Of a DNA stretch of 64,000 nucleotides, positions 30,101-39,156 are shown one piece after another. Position 1 is the stretch's first letter; each line of letters opens with the position of its first letter. The stretch is from Cunninghamella blakesleeana (Eukaryota; Mucoromycota; Mucoromycetes; Mucorales; Cunninghamellaceae): the NCBI GenBank assembly GCA_017871115.1, contig JAFCIZ010000006.1:1860001-1924000 (forward strand). Reading direction: 5' to 3'. The notes under the pieces are model-generated. The model worked only from the letters and a program-made list of their open reading frames with translations, was not told the origin of the DNA and made no database searches. The translations under genes were made by a program, and so were the position numbers.

Positions 30101-32017
30101 GTCTAAATGTACAATTGATTCAGGTACTGTACAAAAAGCGTCATTAGGAATGGATTGATTATTATTTATACTGGATTGAATATTATTTATGAATTGTTGT
30201 TGATCTTCTAATGATCCATAAGGACAATTATCAGGCTCAACTTCATCAATAATTTCTTCTACTTCCATTTGTTGGTGATCACCATGTGATACAGCCAATC
30301 CTTGTAAGTAGATTCCAAGTTTATTCATAATATCAGTTCCTATTACTATTTTATAATTCTCATCTTCAGGTAAGTCCATTATTTCAAAACAATGATCAAT
30401 ATTGTACTTCCCGTGCGTGAATGATAAGCTTTTAGTAACACCAATTCTTTTTATTATATTATTATTAGATGCTAAACTAATGATACCATCATTGACTTTA
30501 TTAAAAATAAAATTGTTTTTAAGGACAAAACTATTACTGATGCAACTGAAGTTACAACCAGTGTCTACAAGAGCAAACGTTTTGAAAGATCCTATAATAA
30601 CAGGTACAATGATAGAATCAGTATTTTTGTTTTTAAATTCATTTTCTTTTTCTTTTTGATTTAATTTTTTATTTATTAACTTACAGTTATCTAAATCCAT
30701 AGGATTTTTGATAAGTTCAGCTTCATTTTGTTTAGCATTTAGCTGTGCCATACGAAATTTGAATTCCTTCTTTGCTGCACGAAGTTCATAGCCCTTCGCA
30801 CAACGATGACCAGGTATCCATTCATTATGACAATAATAACATTCATTGTTATTTTTATTAATTTTGTTTTTTATGTCCGAAGACTTATTAAACTTTTTAT
30901 GTTTCTTATTTTCATAAGGTTTAGAATAACCTTTATTATATTTTTTATAGGATTTAGCACCAATGGTAGCAGCAGAAACACCTATATCCATCTTATCAGG
31001 ATTATATAGCAAAGCAGCAGTATCCATTATAAATTTACAATTTAATATAGGACGTACTTCAACAGCCATACCAGCATGGGTTTGTCTTATTTGCTGTGCT
31101 AAATAATAAAAATTTACATCCATCTTTTGAAGAAGCATGAAACCAAATGCCATACTATCTTCAACACCTGCATTGATTCTTGTGACATTGAATTTTTCAA
31201 TAAATTCTAATGGATTATCACCTTTCTTCAAGATCATGGCGTTTAATCTTTGCATGTACCATCCTTCACTACGATCACCAGCGTACTTCTTTTTTATCAT
31301 GGATCTAGCTTGTTCCCAAGAAAAATTCTTGTTCATCAAGTTAGCTTTAAACCATGATAACTTGTTTTCAGAATGTTGTATGGCACCAATATAGCAAGAT
31401 TCCCATACATCATCAAGTTTCAATTTGTGCTGATAAAGTATCATTTCAAAATGGTCCAAAAATTTATCTATGGTTTCAAATATGGTACCATTATTTTTCT
31501 TGTCAGAATCATTGGAAAACTGCAATACAGGTAGGTTGTAAGGTAATTTGACTTTATATTCTTGTTTATTCTTTTGTTGAACATAAAAATCTAAAGTATC
31601 TTGTAGTGATTTAACACGATTCAAGGCATCACTTCTTGTTCTGTCATTTTGTTCTAGCTGTTCTCTTGTAGGATTATTCACCAAAAGTTGAAGATATTCT
31701 TGATGGGCATCTTGAAGTTGATTTTCAGCAGCCACTAATGATTGCAAAGTAATATTAATCATCACTGATTTTGAAGTTCTATTTATTTGAACAGGAGAAC
31801 CAGTAATAGCATCAACTGTATTATTCATCATCAGAGTATCTTGATTTTGGAAACTAATTGATAAACTATCTTGAACACCATTATCAATAGGATTGTTATT
31901 AGTAACTACATCGGCTAAGGTAAGATTTTGGAGGTTATCTTGTGTAGCCACAGTATTATCCATAGTATTTATTTGTGAAATAGCAGAATCAGTTGAACTA
32001 GAGGTAAGAATAGACAT
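27197..32017 (-). CDS. Gag-Pol polyprotein with integrase chromodomain (ChrF)
   Basis: 1606 aa in one frame. Order: Gag domain (~190-350), zinc knuckle CYYCHNEWIPGHRC (~393-406), aspartic protease with D485-T-G, RT with FIDD at 802-805, RNase H (TDASNVGIGAVLFQ, later YTDHRAL), integrase HHCC (HHAFGHFGAE, KKCHQCMQY), catalytic D (HWAIDLAGPL), D (SDNGTEF) and E (GAAEKTV), then a GPF-type segment (KYIGPFTVIEK). The last ~80 residues are a chromodomain (WEVEKIIDHR, YRVRWKSY, DDTWEKE), which in this family steers integration to modified histones. No frameshift is needed, unlike GypA-C. Start MSILTSSSTD chosen as the first ATG after the leader. Confidence 0.95.
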   Translation of the reverse strand: MSILTSSSTDSAISQINTMDNTVATQDNLQNLTLADVVTNNNPIDNGVQDSLSISFQNQDTLMMNNTVDAITGSPVQINRTSKSVMINITLQSLVAAENQLQDAHQEYLQLLVNNPTREQLEQNDRTRSDALNRVKSLQDTLDFYVQQKNKQEYKVKLPYNLPVLQFSNDSDKKNNGTIFETIDKFLDHFEMILYQHKLKLDDVWESCYIGAIQHSENKLSWFKANLMNKNFSWEQARSMIKKKYAGDRSEGWYMQRLNAMILKKGDNPLEFIEKFNVTRINAGVEDSMAFGFMLLQKMDVNFYYLAQQIRQTHAGMAVEVRPILNCKFIMDTAALLYNPDKMDIGVSAATIGAKSYKKYNKGYSKPYENKKHKKFNKSSDIKNKINKNNNECYYCHNEWIPGHRCAKGYELRAAKKEFKFRMAQLNAKQNEAELIKNPMDLDNCKLINKKLNQKEKENEFKNKNTDSIIVPVIIGSFKTFALVDTGCNFSCISNSFVLKNNFIFNKVNDGIISLASNNNIIKRIGVTKSLSFTHGKYNIDHCFEIMDLPEDENYKIVIGTDIMNKLGIYLQGLAVSHGDHQQMEVEEIIDEVEPDNCPYGSLEDQQQFINNIQSSINNNQSIPNDAFCTVPESIVHLDTPPNESCYRRQYPIAEADMHLVDEAVEAWFKEGTITKASVNNQWNSPITLAPKKDENGKKTKKRACLDPRHINKLLQDDKYPLPLISEIYLTLQGSSVFTTLDLKSAFHRFMIAPEDQHKTTFTHRGIQYMFRGCPFGLKPLSSKFQRVTALILEDMPFATSFIDDIVVFSKNIKEHADHVKIVINKLTEVNLLLNPNKCHFAQQSVHLLGFCVSDKGISLDKRKLTNVENWPKPKTGNDIERFLGVINYFREHIPKVSTLTKPLDKLRKVKELKNKWDDQCEHAFITLKKVISLTPVISYPLMHKPFYVATDASNVGIGAVLFQLNDNNKIRHLGFMARSLSKSEINYSTTKRELLAIVFALNKYHKLLWGNHFVLYTDHRALTYIHTQKIMNAMMNNWLDTILQYNFTVAHIPGLNNILPDALSRLFTVEKKLEGGDGIEKIKTIKNIKEIENKKSEEKEEKMKNYSSKNKNNHSHTGSDSEKEFHNESKNKNTIDDYIIIDNKKERNDIIRKYHRSAAIYSINHLQQPEELNKRIIIDQDEKLKILNNHHAFGHFGAEAIEKAIHADGLHWPNIKNDAIELIKKCHQCMQYNIAKKGYHPLASITANLPCDHWAIDLAGPLDESHRGNHYILVMVDICTKFVLLKPLIDKTSFTIAETLVNIFCDFGFPKIIQSDNGTEFVNEIIKDMCKITGIDHRLVSPYHPRANGAAEKTVQTAMNTIKKKIKGKARDWDYYVKSAQLEINNKYVRLHNSTPFALMFARKLNEFKDYSDISINENHIERIKEVHNRINDMANIILPAIIKRTKEIRNASQEKFNKNNKIIEFKVGSLVSMITPYKTAKLEPKYIGPFTVIEKNKGGAYKLMDKRGKPLPSKYPPNLLKSVSEDPEFADEQRWEVEKIIDHRLTSDGDYEYRVRWKSYKADDDTWEKEKQFDDINTIISYWRKKSEINLDHKQTVRNKRRKL

Positions 32018-32060
32018 GATAGGTAAGGGTTTTTGTATGTGGAAGATTCACTTAAAAAAA

Positions 32061-32617
32061 TGAAAAATATGTTAAAATTAAAAATAGGTAAAATAAATAG
32101 TTTTTATGTATAAAAGAGAAAAACAAAATAATTAAGTGAAATTCCTTGGTTGGTTGTTTTTATTATAAATATAAGATGAAGATTGTAATAATAATCTAAT
32201 TCTGCTTTAGTATTTATATAAAATAATATTTCACTTTTCATATGATTAGTGATATTAATCAATATGATTTATAACCCCATTATGACGATCTTTCATATAT
32301 TTTATTATTACTATATGATGATCCATGATAACTGTCATTGGTTCTTTTATATATTAATGTAGTAATATAGTTAGATTCAATATAGGGACTTTTAACATTC
32401 AGTTTATAAGGTTAAGTTTGACAGTTTAAAGATAATAATATATCTGAGTTAGATTTAACTCCTTATTTAGTATAGCTATCCATTTAAATAAAAGATTATA
32501 TATTTTAATCTCAGTGCACTTGACGATCATTATCATTATTTTACTTTATACTATTTACTATTATATAATCATAGCATTATATTTGTTTACTATAAGATAA
32601 AATAGCCTGATACGACA
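32061..32617 (-). repeat. 5' LTR of ChrF
   Basis: 557 bp. Just downstream (minus strand) there is no TGG-type tRNA primer site. Instead TTAAGTGAA (32047-32055) is complementary to TTCACTTAA inside the LTR (32132-32140), shortly after the TATA-like region. This suggests self-priming by the RNA 5' end. Confidence 0.9.
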
Positions 32618-32622
32618 ATATG

Positions 32623-32946
32623 GTTGAACTTACCATACCTAAATAATCCTAGAAATAATTTTTAAATACATACATATATATATATGTGTCTGCATATATT
32701 TATATATATGCAGATATAAATATATTAACTTTATACTTTATTTATATTTTATCTTATTTATATATCTTATATTATATATTTTATCTAACTTATATTTACT
32801 CCCTTATATATTTTGATCTTTATAAACACCTAAGAGTCTGTGTTTAAATTTAGATTTTTTTATATATAAAGGAGCGAATTTTTATTTTATTTTTGAAAAA
32901 TCAGTTAATACGAAATTATTATCAAGTTAATTTTAAATAAAAGAAC
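32623..32946 (+). repeat. LTR-G, part 2 of 3
   Basis: Resumes after the ATATG duplication with GTTGAACTTACCATACC (compare GGCTAAACCTCCCATA in GypC) and reaches AATAAAAGAAC, where LTR-E is inserted. Its A/T-rich 5' part is diverged from GypC. Confidence 0.7.
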
Positions 32947-33656
32947 TGTTAGCAATAATGCTCTTTAATATTTTTCTTTCCTTTTTTGGGCCTGATTTTG
33001 TGTTACTGGTGCCATGACTCCAGAACCATAACTCCAGTGCCATGACACCGGTGCTATGACTCCAGCGTCATGACTCCAAACTTTATTTTATCTCTCCTCA
33101 CTCTTATAAATTTTTATTTTTTTTTTTAGTATAAATAGAATCATTTCTTTTCTCTTTCTTTCTCTTAAATTGTCAAATTTTTATAATAAATTATTATCTA
33201 TTAAATAATTATTGAACTTGTCCACTTTATAAATCATATTTTATAATTTTAACTTATTTTACTTATAACTTATTCAAATTACTGAATTTATCTATTTTTT
33301 TTATAACAAACTATATTATTTTATTTTATATTTTTATATTTATTTACTTAAATATTTTTCAACAACTCAAATTTAAATTACTTTTTAAATTTTCTTATTA
33401 TATTTATTTTACATTGCGGTTACTGAAATCTCTCTTTAATCCTGTAATTATATTACACCTTTTAAAATTTTTATATTTTTTATTTCTTTATTTTTACTTT
33501 ATTTTTTTTTTTTTTTTTTTTCCTTTATATTAAGTCGTTCTACTTATAAAACAGGAACTGGTGCTCACTGGAATTATATTATACATATCAAATATTACTT
33601 ATAATACTCATTCCTCATTTAAAAAAAATAAATCTTAAACAAAAACCCACACAACA
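32947..33656 (+). repeat. Solo LTR, family E, inside LTR-G
   Basis: 710 bp, TGTTAGCAATAATGC to AAACCCACACAACA, flanked by the 4-bp duplication GAAC (32943-32946, 33657-33660). Near 33010-33076 there are tandem 14-bp units of the CATGACTCCAGAAC type. The shared core TTAAGTCGTTCTACTTATAAAACAG and TGGTGCTCACTGG follow. Confidence 0.88.
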
Positions 33657-33660
33657 GAAC

Positions 33661-33878
33661 TTATATTATAACTAATAAGTCTATTAACTCATCTTTTTAG
33701 CTAAAGATTATTTTTATTTTATTTTTATTTTAAATTTTTAATCTAAATTAAGTTGTATCTACTTGTAAAACAAGATACTGGTGCTCACTGACAACTAAAC
33801 TAAACTATAAAACTATCTACTTTCCAAAGCTATAAAAGGAAATTCCACTTTTCAAGCAACTAAAAAATATCCACAACA
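33661..33878 (+). repeat. LTR-G, part 3 of 3 (end)
   Basis: Continues TTATATTATAACTAATAAGTC and ends ATATCCACAACA. It carries the core CTACTTGTAAAACAAG and TGGTGCTCACTG. It ends 52 bp from the 3' end of tRNA-Asn. Confidence 0.8.
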
Positions 33879-33930
33879 GCAGGTAAACAAGTCCGAGCCG
33901 GACTTTTTTGGTTTTCAGAAAAAAAAGAAA

Positions 33931-34004
33931 CGCTCCTAGGTGGGCTCGAACCACCAACCTCTTGATTAACAGTCAAACGCGCTAGCCAATTGCGCCATAG
34001 AAGC
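33931..34004 (-). tRNA. tRNA-Asn (GTT)
   Basis: On the minus strand, acceptor GCTTCTA pairs with TAGGAGC (one G-T pair) and the discriminator is G. D arm TGGCGCAATTGGCTAGCGCG; anticodon stem-loop TTTGA-CTGTTAA-TCAAG with anticodon GTT; T arm GGTGG-TTCGAGC-CCACC. TTTCTTTTTTTT follows directly as a Pol III terminator. No intron. Confidence 0.96.
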
Positions 34005-34066
34005 TGTTGTTGGTGTCGGTTTTAGCTTTACATATTAGTTTTAGTAAAATTAAAGAATTGGGTTCT

Positions 34067-34313
34067 TTTATTTCTTATTTCTTATTTCTTATTTCTTATT
34101 TCTTATTTCTTATTTCTTATTTCTTATTTCTTATTTCTTATTTCTTATTTCTTATTTCTTATTTCTTATTTCTTATTTCTTATTTCTTATTTCTTATTTC
34201 TTATTTCTTATTTCTTATTTCTTATTTCTTATTTCTTATTTCTTATTTCTTATTTCTTATTTCTTATTTCTTATTTCTTATTTCTTATTTCTTATTTCTT
34301 ATTTCTTATTTTT
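34067..34313 (+). repeat. (TTATTTC)n microsatellite
   Basis: About 35 copies of the 7-bp unit TTATTTC with hardly any interruption. The open frame across it, with a seven-residue repeat, is a by-product of the repeat and not a gene. Confidence 0.95.
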
Positions 34314-34515
34314 TTATTCCTTTGTTTTTTTGTTTAATTAATATTGTAAAGTGAATCAGAAATAGATTTTGTCTGTAATGGAGGTTGTCTAAATACTCGC
34401 GATCGCTACGATTCGCTCGTAAAGGATATGACCCTTTGGGCATCGACAAACTGCCAACCGCTATCATACCATTGGTTTTAAAACGTACAGAATGTTTCTT
34501 TTGGTTTTAAAAATA

Positions 34516-36171
34516 CAGTGGGTGAAAAAATTGTTCACGTGTTACTCACTTTTTCACTTTTTCACTTGTATCTCTACAACGGTCAGCAGCAGCACAAAGC
34601 CAAATACAGTATTTGAAAGCCACGTTAAACAGGGTTATTTTGATGTGTAACATAGGCGGAGTTTATTATTAATATAAGCAATGAGAGCGATATAAAGGGG
34701 AAGGGGTTACGTGAACAATTTTTTCCAATGGAAAACATTTTCAATAATTCGCGTGGTACCACCAAGAACTGCTAATTAATCGTGCTGACAAATGCATTGG
34801 AGCCTTCTAGATGGTCCTACAAATTATAAAAAGTATATAAACACCATGATTTTGCTGGGAAATTCCCTATTTTACCTTCTTTTTTCGCTGAACTCTTTTG
34901 CTTACGATACTTCCCTTATCATGACTCGTGCTCTTCCTGTTGGCGTCCAAATGGATTTAAAAAACCTTCTTATGAAAGATGTACCCATGGTAACTATCTC
35001 CAAGAGGCTGGGTGTATCCAAAGGGGTGATCAGCAAGTATGCCAACAAGTGGTTTCCCAACCGCGATCGCAACCGAGCTGGTAGACCGGCGATTGTGGCT
35101 GATGCAAGCAAGTCTTTGGTGCGTAGGAAGGTTCTTTCTGGTGCTCTTCTTACTGCTCATGATGTCCATAAAGAGCTCTTGCAGCTTGGGTACACCTTGA
35201 CAGCAAAAACGGCCGGTAATGTCCTCAAGTCAATGAATTTCTTTTCCGCCATTAAGAAGAAGAAGCCTTTGTTGGGCGCCAGGCACATGAAGGCGAGGTT
35301 TGACTGGGCGAAACGACACCAACATTGGACCATCGATGATTGGAGAAGAGTCATCTTCTCAGATGAGACCAAAATCAACATTTGGGGGTCAGATGGGTGC
35401 AAGTACTATTGGTCAAGACCTGATGATGATCTCAAGCCGCATCATATCGATGTTACTGTCAAGCATGGTGGTGGAAGCCTGATGATGTGGGGTTGTATGA
35501 CCTACTATGGACCTGGATATGCATGTCAAGTATACGATGGGACCATGAAGTCGGAGGATTATATTCACATCTTGGATACAAGTCTGCGTGACACCATGGA
35601 GTACTATGGTCTGGACTGGTCAGAGATGTATTTTCAAGACGATAATGCACCCAATCACCGTTCCGTTGCCACCAAAAGATGGATCCAGGACCAAGGCATC
35701 GTTGTTCTAGAAGATTGGCCTGCTCAGAGCCCAGATTTGAATCCAATTGAGCACCTGTGGCATCATCTCAAGCTCAAACTTAGTGTCTATGAGAAGAAGG
35801 CCAAAGGTGTCCATGAACTTTGGGAAAGATGTGATAAAGAGTGGAATACATTCACCAAGGATGAGTGTAGAAGGTATATTGACAGTATGCCAAAGAGAAT
35901 CAAGGCTGTAATTGACGCTAAGGGTGGCTCAACAAGGTATTAGTGATAGATTTTAGAGAAGGAAAAAATTGTTCACGTAACCCCTTCCCCTTTATATCGC
36001 TCTCATTGCTTATATTAATAATAAACTCCGCCTATGTTACACATCAAAATAAACCTGTTTAACATGGCTTTCAAATACTGTATTTGGCTTTGTGCTGCTG
36101 CTGACCGTTGTTGAGATACAAGTGAAAAAGTGAAAAAGTGAGTAACACGTGAACAATTTTTTCACCCACTG
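34516..36171 (+). mobile_element. Tc1/mariner-type transposon with 211-bp TIRs
   Basis: 1656 bp between TA dinucleotides (34514-34515, 36172-36173). The left TIR (34516-34726) and right TIR (35961-36171) are near-perfect inverted copies. Each TIR begins CAGTGGGTGAAAAAATTGTT and ends with the inverse motif GTGAACAATTTTTTCC. One intact transposase ORF lies inside. Confidence 0.95.
34921..35943 (+). CDS. Tc1-type DDE transposase
   Basis: 340 aa from the ATG at 34921 (MTRALP). The frame is open to an ATG at 34792, but the extra 43 residues look like intervening DNA and the Tc1 fold starts at QMDLKNLLMKDVP. Helix-turn-helix VTISKRLGVSKGVISKY with the GRP-type motif NRAGRPAI; catalytic VIFSDET, FQDDNAPNH and SPDLNPIEHLW, with about 35 residues between the last two. 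Clearly less A/T-rich than the surrounding sequence and than the other Tc1 copy, which fits separate origin or later arrival. Confidence 0.93.
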   Translation: MTRALPVGVQMDLKNLLMKDVPMVTISKRLGVSKGVISKYANKWFPNRDRNRAGRPAIVADASKSLVRRKVLSGALLTAHDVHKELLQLGYTLTAKTAGNVLKSMNFFSAIKKKKPLLGARHMKARFDWAKRHQHWTIDDWRRVIFSDETKINIWGSDGCKYYWSRPDDDLKPHHIDVTVKHGGGSLMMWGCMTYYGPGYACQVYDGTMKSEDYIHILDTSLRDTMEYYGLDWSEMYFQDDNAPNHRSVATKRWIQDQGIVVLEDWPAQSPDLNPIEHLWHHLKLKLSVYEKKAKGVHELWERCDKEWNTFTKDECRRYIDSMPKRIKAVIDAKGGSTRY

Positions 36172-36319
36172 TATAATCTGGCCATTCTTTTGTTGGTCTT
36201 CATCCAATTGTTCTTGTACATCGTTGTTAATTACCCGCGGTTGGCAGTTTGTCGATGCCCAAAGGGTCATATCCTTTACGAGCGAATCGTAGCGATCGCG
36301 AGTATTTAGACAACCTCCA

Positions 36320-36811
36320 ATGACCATCAATCTATTTTATAAAAAGTTAAGACGGATAAAAACAAAGAAGAATAACAAGAGAATATTATTAAAAATATAT
36401 AAATAAGGCGGGTATGGTCTACTTAATCTAAAAAAGTAATTTGAAAAAAATTAGTTAAAATAAATAAAATAAATAGAAAAATAGAATAACGATGCATGAT
36501 TCTATTTCTTATAATTTAAAGGATTATTTTAGAGAAATGTATATTTTTTTTAGAGTTATTTTTTCCTTTTTCTCTCTTCCTTTTCCTTTTTTATTTTTAT
36601 TATACATATATTACATTTTTATTTTTTATTTTTATTTTTAAATATAATAAATATAAATAATACTTATTTTTTTTTAAAAATATAAATACATATATTTTTT
36701 TACTATAAACAATATTTTCCTATATATAAAAGAATGATTTACATGCATATATAAATAATGATAGTGATAATGATAAAAATGACAAAAGAAGGTGGTGATG
36801 GTGGGTTACAA
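36320..36811. other. Intergenic, A/T-rich, no gene seen
   Basis: Separates the transposon block from the gene-dense part. It probably contains the 3' end of the NIPA-type transcript on the minus strand. No repeat of the left block is seen beyond 36319. Confidence 0.5.
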
Positions 36812-38606
36812 TTAATTATCTACTAAACCTTGACGATCTTCATCTTGATCCTTTTCTTTTTTTCCATTAAGACCAAACTTGAAAGCTTCCATTGGATTTA
36901 ATTCATTTTGATCCCTTCTTGAAGATGGTGAATATTGACTAGATGATGATGATGGTAATAATGGCTTATCTGCTTCAGCGATAGGATTTAATTTTGTTTC
37001 TAATAAAAATCAAAATAGTAAAATGATAATAAAAATGAATAAAGCTATTTATAATTTTTATTTATTTATATTTACCATTAGGAGACCATAAAGGTTTTTC
37101 ATCGGGATCATAGAGATCGTGAGGTTGAGCAGCAGCAGTGATATTAGCTAAAGATTGGCTTTTTCTTCTTAAAGAAGATTGATATAGACGAACTGATTGA
37201 GAGCGAGTTGTACTTGTATAACGACCAATACCACTAAAAGGAGCAGAGAATAATTCACCAGGGCCAGGAATATCTTGACCTACTAGTTTATCTTCATAAT
37301 GATTATGACCATCGTCATCATTATAATCTTGCAATTCTAATTTGGATTCTTTATCGAACATACTAAAGAGACTGTTCTTTCTACCAATACTAGATGGTGT
37401 GAAGGAAGAGAATAAACCTTTTGGTTTTTCTTGGTGATGATCATAACCCAATTCAATATCTTCTTTTGATCCAATGGATGATGATCGATTTTTAGGAGCT
37501 GAGCTAGAATGATGTAATAAAGCCACACCTAAAGAAGTGGAAGAAGGAAGAAGTATAAAAAAAAAAAAAAAAAATACTGTGTTTAAAAAAAAAAAGCTAC
37601 TATTTCATTTCGTTTTTTTTTTTTTTTTTTTTTTTTATTACCTGAACAAATACAAATAAAACCCAAGACACAAGAAGCAATATCTGTACCTGAAGCATTA
37701 AACCCTTGATAGAGAATGGTAGAACTTAAAATAGTCATAGTAGTAAAAATGACATAATAGGTAGGTGTAACGAGAGCTGTATTAAATATATTCAAAGCCT
37801 TGTTAAGGTATACGATTTCCAAGACCAACGTAACAATAAGGATAGCCAACATAATATAAATAAACCAATTAGTAAATTGATTACTGACAGCAATGGAATA
37901 AACAATGGCTGTTCCGAAACCTTGAGTAAAGACTACTGAGATGGAGCCAATGACGGAACAAATAGATAAATAGACCAACATGTTTGTTTTTCCCCATTTA
38001 GGACCACAATAAAAAATAAGTACCAGTGATATTAATACGATGATACCAGCATAAACAAGAAAACCTATAGGATGAGTTGAATGTATATGTGTATATATAA
38101 TAATAATGATAATAATAAAAATAATATATTAAATCACTTGCTTTATATATATATATGTATTTATTTATTTATTTATTTTTTCCTATCTATTGATTTCATT
38201 TATTTTTACCAACAGTGAGTACAAGATGTTTAAATCCTTCAACAGATGAATCCACTATATTATTTGTTGGAGCATGTAAAACAATCATTACGGCACCAAC
38301 AATACATTGTAAACAACCCACTTTTCCATGAAATGTTAAACGCTCTTTTAAAAAGATCGACGATAATACGGCACTAAAAATAAATATAGATAAAATCGGA
38401 AACATATATTAGCTAAATATAGAATATCATTTTCATCAATAAATAAATAAACTAAAACAATAGAATAGTATGTTTTACCTTATTACTACAGATAATGCAC
38501 CCAGTGGTGTTACTAAAACAGCTGGAGCAAAAGCATAGGCAACAAAATTACATAGTTCACCAAGGATCACTATATAAAAAAAATAAGTAAACAATACCTT
38601 TTAACA

Positions 38607-38638
<32 letters not shown>

Positions 38639-39156
38639 CTTACTTAATATCATGCCTAACCACCACATGAATGATTTTAAATAATGATATCCTTCACCAG
38701 CAGTTCCACCTAAAGAAAATAATAATATTAAATAAATGACATATCCTCTTCTTTTTATATTTATGATTATTATTTTAAGCCCTTCTTTTTTGTTTATTTT
38801 ACCTGCTTTTTCAGTTGAATCCAATAAGCCTTTCTTTTTAAATACAAAACTACTTCCAATTAATAAACCTATTACATATATAAAAAACAACATGACTTTT
38901 TAATCTACTTTTACTTTGAGCATTTCATATAAATTAATTCATAAATAAAATTATATAATATAGACTATTTTACCACTTCCTATTGCCAAGATAAAAAAAA
39001 AAAAAGATATGAAGGATGGGTTAGATCAACTTTTATTGTTTTATATCTAAATAGTTTTATATTCACTTTACCAATGGCAAGACCAACACCAATTCCTTTG
39101 TATAAAGCTGCTTGACTCTCATTATCTGCTGGGCCAATAATAGACGGTTCGCTCAT
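36812..39156 (-). CDS. NIPA-type magnesium transporter (DUF803 family)
   Basis: Nine exons, joined 39156-39072, 38979-38974, 38868-38803, 38709-38644, 38569-38479, 38373-38210, 38064-37642, 37528-37076, 36999-36812; all GT-AG and phase-consistent, 513 aa. The start MSEPSIIG leads into about nine membrane segments with the family signatures GSSFVFKKKGLL, FAPAVLVTPLGALSV, FLKERLTFHGKVGC, YLNKALNIFNTALVTPTYYV. The cytosolic Ser-rich tail (~300 nt of exon 8 and exon 9) is poorly conserved in the family. Exon 2 is only 6 nt (GAAGTG); it adds two residues (Gly-Ser) that restore the length of the first membrane segment. Family members move Mg2+ at the plasma membrane or endosomes. Confidence 0.9.

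Larger units (their letters stand above)
26385..32617 (-). mobile_element. ChrF: complete chromovirus-type Ty3/Gypsy retrotransposon
   Basis: Two 557-bp LTRs (26385-26941 and 32061-32617) and the 5-bp duplication ATATG (26380-26384, 32618-32622). One long Gag-Pol ORF ending in a chromodomain lies on the minus strand. A polypurine tract (GGAAGGGGGTAA on the minus strand, 26942-26953) abuts the 3' LTR. All parts look intact, so this is a candidate active element. Confidence 0.95.
34379..36319. repeat. 83-bp inverted repeats enclosing a Tc1-type element
   Basis: 34379-34461 and 36237-36319 are inverted copies of one 83-bp sequence (TGGAGGTTGTCTAAATACTC at the outer end, CTGCCAACCGC at the inner end, with GCGATCGC inside). 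They lie outside the transposon at 34516-36171. The frame GCLNTRDRYDSLVKDM is open through both, so they may come from a coding sequence or a foldback element. No clear target duplication. Confidence 0.8.

Noticed and set aside
34007..34354. 115-codon frame with a seven-residue repeat (FLISYFL)
   Set aside because: Purely the translation of the (TTATTTC)n microsatellite.
34792..34920. N-terminal extension of the second transposase (MHWSLLDGPTNY)
   Set aside because: It has no counterpart in Tc1 transposases and precedes a well-placed ATG at 34921; treated as leader DNA.
36037..36330. 97-codon minus-strand frame
   Set aside because: It spans the Tc1 TIR and the flanking 83-bp repeat, so it is not one gene; only its first part (the inverted-repeat frame) may be a coding relic.
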